Assembly: GCA_012727425.1 (NCBI GenBank)
Contig: JAAYHQ010000015.1
Span: forward strand, 1 to 64,000
Source of the DNA: Bacillota bacterium
Lineage (GTDB): Bacteria > Bacillota > UBA4882 > UBA10575
Length of the DNA stretch: 64,000 bases
Reading direction: 5' to 3'
Positions 49,920 to 59,338 of this stretch are shown here, one piece after another. The position numbers and the translations under genes were made by a program. The first letter of the stretch is position 1. Every line of letters starts with the position of its first letter. The notes beneath the pieces are model-generated. The model saw nothing but the letters and a program-made list of their open reading frames with translations, was not told the origin of the DNA and searched no databases.

Positions 49920-51224
49920 TCAAATGATATACCCGATGACCAGCGGTTTTGGTGGTGGTGGCGTAGAAGCCAGTTGCACCGCATTTAAAACCGCCGCCGC
50001 CCCCCTGGCCGCTTCCGCCTCCGACCGGGCGTAAACCTTGGCAATTTCCTCACCCGCTTCGACCCGGTCCCCGATCTTCTTCTCAATCACCAAACCAACG
50101 CGGTGGTCAATCGGGTCCTCCTTCCGGGCCCGTCCGGCCCCCAAGCGCATCGAGATGAGCCCGAGCTCCTCGGTGGCCCAAGCGCTAACATAACCGGCCG
50201 CCGGGCTTTTCACCCCGACAACCGACGGGGCCAGCGGTAAAAGCTGCGGATCCTCGACAATCCGGGGGTCACCGCCCTGCCCCTCAATCCAGCGGCAAAA
50301 GGTCCGCAAGCCTTCACCACGGTCAATTAGCGCTTTCAATTTTGCCCTGGCCGCCGCGGCTTCTTTTTCCGCTCCGGCCAAGACCAACATCTGGGCGCCG
50401 AGAACCAAGGACAACTCTTCCAGATCGGCCGGACCCTCACCCCGCAGGGTGGCAATGGCCTCCCTGACCTCCAAAGCGTTGCCGATCGCCTTCCCCAACG
50501 GTTGGTCCATGGCGGAAAGAACCGCCACCGTTTTCCGGCCGGCGTTTTTCCCAATCGCTACCATCAACTCGGCCAACTTCTCCGCCTCGGTCCTTGTTTT
50601 TAGAAAAGCACCGTCGCCCACCTTCACATCAAGGACAAAGCCATCGGCGCCGCCGGCCAGTTTTTTACTCATAATACTGGTCGCAATCAAAGGAATACTG
50701 GCCACGGTCCCCGTAACGTCCCGGAGCGCATAGAGGCGTTTGTCCGCCGGGACCAAATTTCCGGTCTGGCCGACCAGCCCAACGCCAACCTTTCTGACCT
50801 GGGCAAACAGCTCAGAAAGGGCAAGTTCGGTCCGAAAGCCGGGGATCGCTTCCAATTTATCGATCGTTCCCCCGGTATGGCCGAGACCGCGTCCGGACAT
50901 CTTGCAAACCGGGATTCCCGCCGCTGCCACCAACGGGGCCACCACCAGAGAAGTTTTATCACCAACCCCGCCGGTGGAATGTTTATCAATTTTCACCCCC
51001 GGCAACGGCGAAAGGTCAACCTGGTCCCCCGTGGCGGCCATCTGCACCGCCAGGTCGCGCGCTTCCCGAGGAGTCATCCCTTGAAAATAAACCGCCATAC
51101 ACCAAGCCGCCAGTTGATAATCGGGAATACTCCCATCAACAATCCCCTGGACGATATATTTGATCTCTTCCAGAGTATGTTCCAGACCATCACGTTTCCG
51201 GCTGATCACATCCACCATACGCAT
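49920..51224 (-). CDS. pdp: Pyrimidine-nucleoside phosphorylase
   Basis: A 434-residue thymidine/pyrimidine nucleoside phosphorylase, which splits uridine, thymidine or deoxyuridine with phosphate. Signature segments: MRMVDVISRKRDGLEHTLEEI, the phosphate-binding KIDKHSTGGVGDKTSL, MSGRGLGHTGGTIDKLEAIPG and SIMSKKLAGGADGFVLDVKVGDGAF. ATG 51224 has GGAGG eight bases upstream. It follows deoB, so deoxyribose 1-phosphate made here can be isomerised by its partner. It stands upstream of rnfC but is probably a separate unit. Confidence 0.95.
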   Translation of the reverse strand: MRMVDVISRKRDGLEHTLEEIKYIVQGIVDGSIPDYQLAAWCMAVYFQGMTPREARDLAVQMAATGDQVDLSPLPGVKIDKHSTGGVGDKTSLVVAPLVAAAGIPVCKMSGRGLGHTGGTIDKLEAIPGFRTELALSELFAQVRKVGVGLVGQTGNLVPADKRLYALRDVTGTVASIPLIATSIMSKKLAGGADGFVLDVKVGDGAFLKTRTEAEKLAELMVAIGKNAGRKTVAVLSAMDQPLGKAIGNALEVREAIATLRGEGPADLEELSLVLGAQMLVLAGAEKEAAAARAKLKALIDRGEGLRTFCRWIEGQGGDPRIVEDPQLLPLAPSVVGVKSPAAGYVSAWATEELGLISMRLGAGRARKEDPIDHRVGLVIEKKIGDRVEAGEEIAKVYARSEAEAARGAAAVLNAVQLASTPPPPKPLVIGYII

Positions 51225-51367
51225 TTTATTCACCTCCTCGTTTCAGGCCGGTTTCGTTATTGAAGTGCTCACACCGGTGGCATTATTTACCCGACGAAAA
51301 CTCGCTAAAATCCCTCATCCTATCATAATATTCTGGTTTCACCCGTTAAAACCTTTTCCGGCCTTTC

Positions 51368-52561
51368 TTATATTTCTGCCGCCCAGGCCAGTTCCTGGAA
51401 GAAACTTGTCCCCTTCGTCCAGCCGTCGATCGCAAAAAGGTCGGCAAGCGTGGCGGCCACATCGGTAAAGGAGGTCCGTACACCCAAAGGAACACCCGGC
51501 CGCACGGACGGCCCGGCCACCAACAACGGAACATATTCCCGGGAATGGTCAGTACTGGGTGTAGTCGGGTCGCCCCCGTGGTCGGCCGTGATGATCAACA
51601 CATCCTCCGGCCCGAGGAGCGCGGCTATCCTTTCCAGATAACCATCGGCGGTGGTGAGCGCCGCCGCGAACCCCACCGGATCATTCCGGTGGCCGTATAA
51701 GGTGTCAAAATCGATACAGTTGGCGAAGACCAGGGCGGGACCTTCCAACTCCACACCCAAGGATATCAGTTGCTCTAGAGTACCGACGTTGTCCCCCGTC
51801 GGGTAGCTGGCGGTCAAACCCCGTCCGCTGTAGATATCCTTGATTTTACCCACTCCGACCACGGCAATGCCACTGGCAGACAGCCGGTCCAGGATCGTCT
51901 CTTCCGGCGGCACTACGGAAAAATCCTTCCGCCGCTTCGTCCGGGTAAAAGAACCGGGCTGGCCAACAAACGGCCGCGCGATTACCCGTGCGACCTGATG
52001 CTCGCCCCGCAGGAGTTCCCGGGCGATCTGACAGAAACGGTACAACTCATCGATAGGAATGATCTCCTCATGGGCGGCGATCTGAAAAACACTGTCGGCC
52101 GAAGTGTAAACGATCGGGTCACCGGTCGCCAGATGCGTCGGCCCCAACTCTTCAATGATCTCCGTTCCGGAGGCCGGTTTATTCCCCAATATGCCCCGGC
52201 CAATTGTTTCGGTAAACGGAACGATAATCTCGTCCGGGAAACCATGGGGATACACCGGAAACGGCCGGTCTAAAACCACCCCGGTCAGTTCCCAATGGCC
52301 GGTAATAGTGTCCTTCCCCGCTGACGCCTCGGCCATTTTCCCGTACGCCCCCCGCGGATTGGCCACCGCCGGCACCCCCGGTAACGGTTCGATCCGGCCC
52401 AGTCCCAGGGTGGCCAGAAAGGGAACCCGAAGCCCGCCCACTTGCGCCGCCACATTCCCCAAAGTGTTACTGCCTTCGTCACCATAAAGGGCGGCATCGG
52501 GTAAGGCGCCGATCCCAACTCCATCTAGAACCACAAGAAAAACACGGCGTTTCGTCATCAT
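51368..52561 (-). CDS. deoB: Phosphopentomutase
   Basis: A 397-residue alkaline-phosphatase-superfamily mutase that converts ribose 1-phosphate or deoxyribose 1-phosphate to the 5-phosphate. Metal-binding and catalytic segments: [26 protein letters not shown]-type [48 protein letters not shown] and [33 protein letters not shown] precedes tandem ATG codons at 52561 and 52558. It is placed upstream of the nucleoside phosphorylase for nucleoside salvage. Confidence 0.96.
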   Translation of the reverse strand: MMTKRRVFLVVLDGVGIGALPDAALYGDEGSNTLGNVAAQVGGLRVPFLATLGLGRIEPLPGVPAVANPRGAYGKMAEASAGKDTITGHWELTGVVLDRPFPVYPHGFPDEIIVPFTETIGRGILGNKPASGTEIIEELGPTHLATGDPIVYTSADSVFQIAAHEEIIPIDELYRFCQIARELLRGEHQVARVIARPFVGQPGSFTRTKRRKDFSVVPPEETILDRLSASGIAVVGVGKIKDIYSGRGLTASYPTGDNVGTLEQLISLGVELEGPALVFANCIDFDTLYGHRNDPVGFAAALTTADGYLERIAALLGPEDVLIITADHGGDPTTPSTDHSREYVPLLVAGPSVRPGVPLGVRTSFTDVAATLADLFAIDGWTKGTSFFQELAWAAEI

Positions 52562-52686
52562 CCAAACCTCCTTATGGCCGGGACCAGCCGCTTCTACGTC
52601 GGCTCTTGTTTTAAAAGTCCCAAGCCACAAACCGGCACTTCGCCCGTGGGTACAAGGAAAATTTCTTATGCCCTACATAAAGACAC

Positions 52687-52713
52687 AAAGGACCACCCGA
52701 AGGTGATCCCTTT
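52687..52713 (-). terminator. Terminator-like hairpin after rplS
   Basis: On the minus strand AAAGGGATCACC folds back on GGTGGTCCTTT around a UUCG tetraloop (complement of 52698-52701), an especially stable loop. The following tract is only modestly U-rich (TGTGTCTTTATG), so termination may be partial. Confidence 0.65.
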
Positions 52714-52716
52714 CTT

Positions 52717-53055
52717 TTACCGTTCACGAATCCGGGCCGCTTTACCCGAACGTTTCCGCAGATAGTAGAGTTTTGCCCGGCGTACCCTTCCTCTTCTCAC
52801 CACTTCAATCTTGGCAATCATCGGCGAATGGAGAGGGAAGATCCGCTCCACGCCAATTCCACCGGAAATTTTCCGTACTGTAAAGGTCTCGCGGAGGCCC
52901 CCGTGGGCACGGGCGATCACGACCCCTTCAAAGACCTGAATTCTTTCCCGTTCGCCCTCCACAACTTTAAGGTGAACCCGGACCGTATCGCCGGGGCCAA
53001 AGGCCGGAAGATCTTTCTTTAATTGTTCCTGTTCCACCAGATCAATCAGATTCAT
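52717..53055 (-). CDS. rplS: 50S ribosomal protein L19
   Basis: A 112-residue L19: [62 protein letters not shown] and [23 protein letters not shown] are canonical. Start overlaps the end of trmD by 14 bases, with GGGAGGG upstream. It is the last gene of the ylxM-ffh block. Confidence 0.98.
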   Translation of the reverse strand: MNLIDLVEQEQLKKDLPAFGPGDTVRVHLKVVEGERERIQVFEGVVIARAHGGLRETFTVRKISGGIGVERIFPLHSPMIAKIEVVRRGRVRRAKLYYLRKRSGKAARIRER

Positions 53056-53833
53056 CGTTGCTCCCTCCCTTCACAACAAAATCAGACTGTCCATCTTCAT
53101 AGGCCAGCCGGTTATTGGCAATCAATTCCTGTTCTTCCGCGGTCAATTCCAAACGCGCCAGTAAATCCGGGCGTCGGCGAGCCGTCCGGAGGAGCGCCTG
53201 CTGCCGCCGCCACTGGGCAATTTTCCCGTGGTCTCCCGAAAGCAGAATCGCCGGCACCTTTAAACCACGAAACTCCGCCGGTTTCGTGTACTGCGGATAA
53301 TCAAGGAGCCCCTCGGGTCCACTGAACGAATCCTGCCGGGCCGCATCCGGATCCCCAAGCACCCCGGGGAGCAGCCGGATAACCGCTTCGGCCATGACCA
53401 TCGCCGGGAGCTCGCCCCCGGTCAAAACATAATCACCGATGGACAACTCACGATCGGCCAGCATCCGGATGCGTTCGTCGTAACCCTCATAGTGCCCGCA
53501 GATAAACACCAAGTGAGACCGGGTGCTTAATTCAACCGCGATACCCTGGTGAAAGGTCTCTCCTTGCGGTGTGGTGAGAATGACATAAGGTTCGGTGGCG
53601 GCTTGTGCTTTAATCGCTTCCACCGCTTTAAAGATGGGTTCCGGTTTTAAGATCATCCCCGGACCGCCCCCGTAGGGCGTGTCATCCACCGTGGCGTGTC
53701 GGTCTTCCGCATAGGCACGGAAATTGATCGTTTCCAGTTTTACCAGCCCGCGATCCTGCGCTCTTTTGATGATGCTATGGGCAAAAGGGCCATCAAACAT
53801 CGACGGAAACAAGGTTAAAAACTGGATTAACAT
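53042..53833 (-). CDS. trmD: tRNA (guanine-37 N1)-methyltransferase
   Basis: A 263-residue SPOUT-class methyltransferase that modifies G37 to prevent frameshifting. [40 protein letters not shown], the SAM knot [44 protein letters not shown] and [27 protein letters not shown] are present. The ATG overlaps the rimM stop by seven bases. Confidence 0.98.
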   Translation of the reverse strand: MLIQFLTLFPSMFDGPFAHSIIKRAQDRGLVKLETINFRAYAEDRHATVDDTPYGGGPGMILKPEPIFKAVEAIKAQAATEPYVILTTPQGETFHQGIAVELSTRSHLVFICGHYEGYDERIRMLADRELSIGDYVLTGGELPAMVMAEAVIRLLPGVLGDPDAARQDSFSGPEGLLDYPQYTKPAEFRGLKVPAILLSGDHGKIAQWRRQQALLRTARRRPDLLARLELTAEEQELIANNRLAYEDGQSDFVVKGGSNDESD

Positions 53834-54393
53834 CTTTCCTCATCCCCATCCAACAGGCCGGGCGGTAATTCCACCCGCATGATCCCCGCCTCCAGGTCAA
53901 TAAAGCGGACCACAGACTTTAAAGCCGGAAGGAGAATCTCGCCGTCTGCCCCGCCCCGCAGGACATAAACGTCATTCCCACCGGTAAAAAGGACCTGCGC
54001 CACCGTACCCAGAGGACGGCCGTCCAGAGTCTCAACCTTAAGCCCCAGCACCTGATCGACGTAAAACCGGTCCGGCGGCAAAGGCGGTCTTTCCGTCTCC
54101 GGGATCCACAAAAAGGTACCCTGGAGCGCTTCACCTGCAGAAATATCGTCAATTCCACGGAATTTAACGATGATAAACCCTTTGAAAGCGCGGACCTTCT
54201 CCAGGAAGAGCTCCTGCGGGCCACGGTCGGTGTAGACCACCACCCTTTTCAGTTCCAGCCAGCGTTCAAAAGTATCGGTTAAAGAAGCAACCTTGACTTC
54301 CCCTTTATTCCCCTGGGTCGTCAAAACCTCACCAACCGCAATCATCCCCGCCGGCGGATTGGACCAGGGATCATAGGGACGGCTTTTGCTCAT
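53827..54393 (-). CDS. rimM: 16S rRNA processing protein RimM
   Basis: A 188-residue ribosome maturation factor with an N-terminal RimM domain ([21 protein letters not shown]) and a C-terminal PRC-barrel ([63 protein letters not shown]). ATG 54393 overlaps the khpA stop (ATGA); an internal ATG about 16 codons further in would match the family start more closely and cannot be excluded. It binds S19 during 30S assembly. Confidence 0.94.
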   Translation of the reverse strand: MSKSRPYDPWSNPPAGMIAVGEVLTTQGNKGEVKVASLTDTFERWLELKRVVVYTDRGPQELFLEKVRAFKGFIIVKFRGIDDISAGEALQGTFLWIPETERPPLPPDRFYVDQVLGLKVETLDGRPLGTVAQVLFTGGNDVYVLRGGADGEILLPALKSVVRFIDLEAGIMRVELPPGLLDGDEERC

Positions 54394-54617
54394 TCCACCA
54401 ATTCCACCAGCACACGCTTGTCCGGGGGAGCACAGGCCCAAACTAAAGTCCGAATCGCCTTAATGACCCGGCCCTTACGTCCAATGATCTTCCCAAGATC
54501 TTCCTTGTTGACCGAAATCTCCAGAAGAATCGTGTTGTCTGTCTCTTCCCGGCGGACATGCACATCATCCACGTGGTCAACCAGGGATTTGGCGAGCAGC
54601 TCCACCAGTTCTTTCAA
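54390..54617 (-). CDS. khpA: KH-domain RNA-binding protein KhpA
   Basis: A 75-residue protein consisting of one KH domain with the GKIIGRKGR loop. It starts with TTG 54617 after AAAGGGTG and lies between rpsP and rimM, the standard position of khpA (ylqC). In other Firmicutes it pairs with KhpB/Jag to bind RNA and affect cell division or wall synthesis. Confidence 0.94.
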   Translation of the reverse strand: MKELVELLAKSLVDHVDDVHVRREETDNTILLEISVNKEDLGKIIGRKGRVIKAIRTLVWACAPPDKRVLVELVE

Positions 54618-54633
54618 GAAATCTCACACCCTT

Positions 54634-54894
54634 TCACTCCCCGACCGCCTCGGTGCCGAAGACACCAGCCTTCTTGAAGAGCCTTTTCACGGGTTCCGAC
54701 GGTTGCGCACCCCGGCTCAACCAATATAAGGCTTTCTCCTTATCCACCACGATTTCCGTCGGGTTGGCGATCGGGTTATAATGGCCTAAAATCTCAATAA
54801 ACCTTCCATCCCGCGGTGCACGAGAATCTGCCACCACAAACCGGTAAAAAGGACGTTTTTTCGCCCCCATCCGGGTCAAACGAATCCGTACCAT
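54634..54894 (-). CDS. rpsP: 30S ribosomal protein S16
   Basis: An 86-residue S16: [69 protein letters not shown] 54894 has AAGGGGG at a good distance; GTG 54900 sits too close to it. Follows ffh by about 84 AT-rich bases. Confidence 0.98.
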   Translation of the reverse strand: MVRIRLTRMGAKKRPFYRFVVADSRAPRDGRFIEILGHYNPIANPTEIVVDKEKALYWLSRGAQPSEPVKRLFKKAGVFGTEAVGE

Positions 54895-54978
54895 CTCCAC
54901 TCACCCCCTTACGTTGGTCTCAATCATTTCTATAATTAAATTAATAATTAAATTAATTAATACCATGCGCAAAACCGA

Positions 54979-56301
54979 TCAGAACGGAAACCGGGGAAAC
55001 CCGCCTTTTCCGATCTTACCCAACTGCTTCATCATTTTCTTACTCTGTTCAAACTGGTTCAGCAAACGGTTTACCTCCTGCACCGGCCGCCCCGAACCCC
55101 GGGCGATCCGCCGTCGCCGGCTGGCGTTAATGATCTGGGGCATTCTCCGTTCCTGCGGCGTCATCGACTGGATGATCGCTTCCACATGTTTCATGCTTTT
55201 CTCATCAAACGTCAAGCCCTGCAAGTGTTTTGGTTTCAGCCCCGGCAACATCCCCAAAAGTTGATCCAAAGGACCCATCTTCTGAACCTGGCGCATCTGC
55301 TCCAAAAAGTCTTCCAGCGTAAACTCGTCCTTTTGGATCTTTTTCAGCAAGGTCTTCGCCTGCTCGGCCTCGACGCTCGCTTCCGCCTTTTCGATCAGGG
55401 TCAAAACATCACCCATGCCCAGAATGCGGGAGGCCAACCGCTCCGGATGAAAAACCTCAAGTCCGTCCAGTTTCTCCCCGCTGCCAATGAATTTAATAGG
55501 GCAACCGGTGATCTCCCGGATCGAAAGGGCGGCCCCGCCACGGGTATCACTATCCAGTTTGGTCAGGATTAAACCGGTCAGACCCAATTGGGCATTGAAG
55601 GTCTGGGCGACATTAACCGCGTCCTGCCCGGTCATGGCGTCGACCACCAGGAGAACCTCGACCGGCGCAACCGCTTCCTTGATGGCGGCCAGTTCGCCCA
55701 TGAGTTCTTCATCAACATGCAACCGGCCGGCCGTGTCAATAATGACCACATCCCTTTGGGTTTGGCGGGCCTTCTCCACGGCGGCAACGGCTATCGCCAC
55801 CGGGTCCTGTCCGGGCGCACTATACACCGGGAGCGAAAGCTGCTGACCGAGAACTTCCAGTTGCTTCGCTGCCGCCGGCCGGTAGACATCCGCCGCCACC
55901 AGTAAAGGACGCCGCCCCTGTTTCTGGAGAAAACCACCGAGTTTCCCGGCGGTCGTCGTCTTCCCGGCCCCCTGCAGACCGGCGAGCAAATAAACGGAGG
56001 GCAAGCGGTCGCCGGTTTTGAGCTTCTCCGCCTTTTCCCCCATCATCCTGGTCAGTTCCTGATGGACAATCTTGATCACCATCTGTCCCGGGGTCAGGCT
56101 GTTGATTACTTCCTGACCAACGGCCCGCTCCCGGACCCGGTTGATAAAACTCCGCACCACGCGGAAGTGAACGTCAGCCTCCAAAAGCGCCAACTTAACC
56201 TCGCGTAAGGCTGCATCGACATCCTTTTCCCCCAGTTTTCCCTTCCCGCGTAAACGGCGGAAAGTGTCCTGGAGTTTTTCCGATAGTGCTGAAAAAACCA
56301 T
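54979..56301 (-). CDS. ffh: Signal recognition particle GTPase Ffh
   Basis: A 440-residue SRP54 protein. The N domain begins VFSALSEKLQDTFRRLRG; the G domain has GLQGAGKTTTAGKL, DTAGRLHVDEELM, TKLDSDTRGGAAL and GSGEKLDGLEVFHPERLASRILGMGD; the methionine-rich M domain ends in RRMPQIINASRRRRIARGSGRPVQEVNRLLNQF. It targets nascent membrane proteins to the translocon. It follows ylxM and precedes rpsP. Confidence 0.98.
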   Translation of the reverse strand: MVFSALSEKLQDTFRRLRGKGKLGEKDVDAALREVKLALLEADVHFRVVRSFINRVRERAVGQEVINSLTPGQMVIKIVHQELTRMMGEKAEKLKTGDRLPSVYLLAGLQGAGKTTTAGKLGGFLQKQGRRPLLVAADVYRPAAAKQLEVLGQQLSLPVYSAPGQDPVAIAVAAVEKARQTQRDVVIIDTAGRLHVDEELMGELAAIKEAVAPVEVLLVVDAMTGQDAVNVAQTFNAQLGLTGLILTKLDSDTRGGAALSIREITGCPIKFIGSGEKLDGLEVFHPERLASRILGMGDVLTLIEKAEASVEAEQAKTLLKKIQKDEFTLEDFLEQMRQVQKMGPLDQLLGMLPGLKPKHLQGLTFDEKSMKHVEAIIQSMTPQERRMPQIINASRRRRIARGSGRPVQEVNRLLNQFEQSKKMMKQLGKIGKGGFPRFPF

Positions 56302-56327
56302 CGTTTCGCCACCGCTCCCTTTATTCC

Positions 56328-56732
56328 CTAATGCTCCGCCCCTTTGGGGCACGGGTCTTCTCCCATTTCCAATTCGAGCACGGCAATGAGGCGGCGCAGC
56401 GCGGTTTGGACCCGGGTAAAGGCCTGCGTGACCCGTTCATCAGCCGGCAGCACCCCGGCCAAGTCACGGACGGCCTGTTTAATCCCTTGGACCGCCGCCA
56501 ACTCCTGCAAATAACGGTCGACCAGTCCCAGTTTGCTTTCCCAACCGGTCAGGAGCTTCTCCGTACGCTGTAAAAGATCATGCACGGCCTGCCTGGTCGT
56601 GCCAACTTCCGCCGCAATCTCGGCCAGGGAGAGGTTTTCCAGATAATACAGGCCAAAGACCCGCTGTTGCTTCTTGGTCAGTAAACCGCCATAAAAATCA
56701 TGGAGTAGGCCCATCCGCACCACATGGTCCAT
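56328..56732 (-). CDS. ylxM: YlxM/p13-like helix-turn-helix protein
   Basis: A 134-residue protein whose N-terminal half resembles sigma-70 region 4 (LLTKKQQRVFGLYYLENLSLAEIAAEVGTTRQAVHDLLQRTEKLL), followed by a helical C-terminus. ATG 56732 has AAGGGGG nine bases upstream. The gene precedes ffh, where YlxM is thought to modulate SRP. A near-consensus promoter lies 51 bases before the start, so this is the head of the operon running to rplS. Confidence 0.93.
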   Translation of the reverse strand: MDHVVRMGLLHDFYGGLLTKKQQRVFGLYYLENLSLAEIAAEVGTTRQAVHDLLQRTEKLLTGWESKLGLVDRYLQELAAVQGIKQAVRDLAGVLPADERVTQAFTRVQTALRRLIAVLELEMGEDPCPKGAEH

Positions 56733-56782
56733 CCTGATGAGCCCCCTTGCTGACAAGTATATTTGCTTTACACCACCACTTA

Positions 56783-56811
56783 AGTATAAAGACCAGCGCC
56801 GGAAAAGTCAA
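56783..56811 (-). promoter_or_regulatory. Sigma-A promoter of the ylxM-ffh-rpsP-khpA-rimM-trmD-rplS operon
   Basis: On the minus strand TTGACT (complement of 56806-56811), 17 bases, then TATACT (complement of 56783-56788). One mismatch in each box and exact spacing make it a strong candidate. Confidence 0.9.
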
Positions 56812-56995
56812 GCCTTTTTTGAACCCCCCGCTTTCGAAAAACAAGAAAAATTCGCCTGTAAGCACCTGTAATCATTTGGCCGGTTTTCCGTCTAAACAAG
56901 AAAAGAACCCGGTCTCGTCCAAACGCCGGCCTTTTGGGCTGAAGAGCTGTTCCCTGCGGGCCCCCCGGACGAAACCGGAACATGGAGGTCAACCA

Positions 56996-57838
56996 GTGAA
57001 AAAGATTGCCCTTGTCACCGACAGCACAGCCGATCTCACAACTGCACTGCAAAAAGAACTGAACGTTCATGTCGTTCCGCTCAAAGTCCGGTTCGGCGCG
57101 GCCGAGTTTCATGACCATGAACTATCCGCTGAAGATTTTTACCGTCGTCTGGCCGCCGGTGGGCCGTTTCCGCAAACCGCTCAGCCTTCGCCGGCGGATT
57201 TTCTCTCCCTGTACCGTAAGCTTTTAGCCAGCCATGACGCCATCCTCTCCATTCATCTTTCCACCAACTTAAGTGGGACCCTAAATGCGGCCGCCCTGGC
57301 TAAAGCGGAACTCAACGCCGAAATTGTGCTCTTCGATTCAAAAAACATCAGTCTGGGGATTGGTCCTCTCCTCAAGGAAGCAGCGCGGCTGATTGCCGCG
57401 CAACTCCCGCTCTCCACTATTGTGCAAAAACTGGAGGCGACCCGTGACCGGATCGTGACCCTTTTTACCCTTGACACCCTCGATTATCTCCATAAAGGGG
57501 GCCGGATTGGTAAAGTCCCCAACCTGCTGGGGTCGCTCCTGAAGATCAAACCGCTAATCCGGGTCAATGAAGACGGCGTTTATGTTCTCCAGGGAGTTGC
57601 CCGTAATCTGGAACGGGCGGTGAAAAATATGGTCCAAACCTTTCACGAGCAGGCTGCCGGTCGCAAGCCTTCCGCCCTCTTCGTCGCCCACGGCGCGGCA
57701 CTGGAGGCTGGCCAAAAACTGAAAAAGGCTTTGGAAGAAGCTTTTCAACTGCCCGCATCGGCCTTTACGCAAGTGGGACCAGTCATCGGCGCCCACACCG
57801 GCCCCGGCACCATTGGCGCCGCCATGCTCTTTGATTGA
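56996..57838 (+). CDS. DegV family fatty-acid-binding protein (FakB-like)
   Basis: A 280-residue DegV-fold lipid-binding protein: MKKIALVTDSTADLTTALQKELNVHVVPLKVRFG, LSIHLSTNLSGTLNAA, TLDTLDYLHKGGRIGKVPNLLGSLLKIKPLI, LFVAHGAALEAGQKL and GPVIGAHTGPGTIGAAML. The serine-containing loops bind the acyl carboxylate or phosphate. GTG 56996 has GGAGG seven bases upstream; an upstream extension is low-complexity and rejected. FakB proteins present fatty acids to FakA, encoded at 28781-30406, so a functional pair is plausible. Monocistronic and divergent from ylxM. Confidence 0.9.
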   Translation: MKKIALVTDSTADLTTALQKELNVHVVPLKVRFGAAEFHDHELSAEDFYRRLAAGGPFPQTAQPSPADFLSLYRKLLASHDAILSIHLSTNLSGTLNAAALAKAELNAEIVLFDSKNISLGIGPLLKEAARLIAAQLPLSTIVQKLEATRDRIVTLFTLDTLDYLHKGGRIGKVPNLLGSLLKIKPLIRVNEDGVYVLQGVARNLERAVKNMVQTFHEQAAGRKPSALFVAHGAALEAGQKLKKALEEAFQLPASAFTQVGPVIGAHTGPGTIGAAMLFD

Positions 57839-57851
57839 GAGCCGGGACAAC

Positions 57852-57886
57852 AAAAAAATAAACTGTCTTCTGGCAAGACAGTTTAT
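57852..57886. terminator. Terminator between degV and the CBS-ACT gene
   Basis: A 12-bp perfect stem (ATAAACTGTCTT 57858-57869 with 57875-57886), 5-base loop. The A-run at 57852-57858 gives a U-run on the minus strand, so it mainly serves the CBS-ACT gene, but it lies right after degV as well. Confidence 0.82.
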
Positions 57887-57919
57887 GCGCGGTACAATTT
57901 AATCCCTTTTATTATTAAG

Positions 57920-57948
57920 AAAACTATAGGGCAAAAAAACTATAGGGC
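57920..57948. repeat. Short direct repeat after the CBS-ACT gene
   Basis: AAAACTATAGGGC occurs at 57920-57932 and 57936-57948 (16-base period) just after the stop codon of the CBS-ACT gene. No function is apparent; it may be a local duplication. Confidence 0.5.
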
Positions 57949-57953
57949 GCCAA

Positions 57954-58583
57954 TCATTCCGAAACCGTAACGGAAGTAATCCGGAATCCCTTCGCCTGCA
58001 ACCGCTCGATGAGTTCATCGGGCTGGCGGGTGTCAACCCGGAGGACAATCTCCCCATGGTAGATCGCCAGATGGGTAATGTTGATATGGCAGTCGGCCAC
58101 CGTCTGCGCCAACTCCGCCAAAACCCCAGGCCGGTCCTCCTGGATCAAAATCGAAATCCGGCTGCCTCTTTCCCGGAAGCCCATAATTTCAATGAAGGCG
58201 TCAAAAATATTGGATTCGGTGATGATCCCGACCACCTTCCCGTTTTCCACGACCGGAAGCCCGCCCACTTTGTTATCGCGCATCTTTAAGGCGGCGATTT
58301 CCAATAGATCGTCGGGAGCAACGGTGACTACTTTTTTGGTCATCACCTGTTCGACTTTGGTCTTCGCCAGCAGGTAGTTAATCTCAAAAATACTCAGTGA
58401 AGTAGCGGAAGAGGGCGAAACCTCCATCAACTTCCGTTCGGTAATAATCCCCACCAGTTTCCCGTCTTTTACTACGGGAATCCGGTTGATATTTTTCTCG
58501 CGCATAATTTCTAAAGCCGTGGCGATCGTGGTATCCGGGGTAACCGTAATCGGGTTAATTGTCATCCGGTTCCGTACATACAT
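57954..58583 (-). CDS. CBS-pair and ACT domain protein (AcuB-like)
   Basis: A 209-residue soluble regulator. Two CBS domains (NPITVTPDTTIATALEIMREKNINRIPVVKDGKLVGIITERKLM and KKVVTVAPDDLLEIAALKMRDNKVGGLPVVENGKVVGIITESNIF) are followed by an ACT domain (ISILIQEDRPGVLAELAQTVADCHINITHLAIY). This layout is that of AcuB-type proteins, which probably sense adenine nucleotides and an amino acid. ATG 58583 follows GGAGGGG. It lies 50 bases downstream of livF in the same direction, so it may be co-transcribed with the branched-chain amino acid transporter, which would suit an ACT domain binding such amino acids; this is inference. Confidence 0.88.
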   Translation of the reverse strand: MYVRNRMTINPITVTPDTTIATALEIMREKNINRIPVVKDGKLVGIITERKLMEVSPSSATSLSIFEINYLLAKTKVEQVMTKKVVTVAPDDLLEIAALKMRDNKVGGLPVVENGKVVGIITESNIFDAFIEIMGFRERGSRISILIQEDRPGVLAELAQTVADCHINITHLAIYHGEIVLRVDTRQPDELIERLQAKGFRITSVTVSE

Positions 58584-58633
58584 CTTCCTTTCCCCTCCGT
58601 TTCGTCCTTTTTCGCAAAAGCTTGTTCTGCGTT

Positions 58634-59338
58634 TTACCCGCCCAAATAGGCCTTGCGGACTTCTTCGCTGTTGGCCAGCGCTTGCGCCTCGCCCTGCAAG
58701 ACCACCCGGCCGGTCTCCAGAACATAGGCCCGGTCGGCAATGGAGAGCGCCATTTGGGCATTCTGCTCCACCAACAAGATGGTGGTCCCGGCAGCATTAA
58801 TCTCCTTAATGATCTCAAAGATCTCACTCACCAGTAACGGAGCCAGACCCATTGAGGGTTCATCCATCAGGACCAGTTTCGGCCGGGACATCAAAGTCCG
58901 CCCGATCGCCAACATCTGTTGTTCGCCGCCGCTCAAGGTTCCGGCCATCTGGTTGAGGCGCTCCTTCAAGCGGGGAAAACGCGTGAAGACCTGTTCATAA
59001 TCGGCCTTGACTGCTTTGGCGTCTTTCCGGGTATAAGCACCCATCTCTAAATTTTCTTTTACGGTAAGATTGGCAAAAATCCTTCTTCCTTCCGGCACGT
59101 GCGCCAAACCCAACTGCACAATTTTATGGGGGGCCAGGGCCGTCAGTTCCTGGTCGAGAAAGCGGATACTCCCGGAACGCGCCGGAACCAGCCCGGAGAT
59201 GGCATGGAGAACCGTGGTCTTACCCGCGCCGTTGGCGCCGATTAGCGTCACGATCTCGCCCTGCTTTACTTCGAAACTGACCTCATGCAGGGCACGGATA
59301 TTGCCATAATAGACATCCAGCTTTTCCACCTTAAGCAC
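58634..59338 (-). CDS. livF: Branched-chain amino acid ABC transporter ATPase LivF
   Basis: A 234-residue ABC ATPase: Walker A GANGAGKTT, signature LSGGEQQMLAIGRTLM, Walker B LVLMDEPSMGLAPLL, H-loop VEQNAQ. The short form and the GLAHVPEGRRIFANLTVKENLEMGAY segment are specific to LivF. GTG 59338 overlaps livG by eight bases, with AAGGAG upstream. Confidence 0.97.
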   Translation of the reverse strand: MLKVEKLDVYYGNIRALHEVSFEVKQGEIVTLIGANGAGKTTVLHAISGLVPARSGSIRFLDQELTALAPHKIVQLGLAHVPEGRRIFANLTVKENLEMGAYTRKDAKAVKADYEQVFTRFPRLKERLNQMAGTLSGGEQQMLAIGRTLMSRPKLVLMDEPSMGLAPLLVSEIFEIIKEINAAGTTILLVEQNAQMALSIADRAYVLETGRVVLQGEAQALANSEEVRKAYLGG

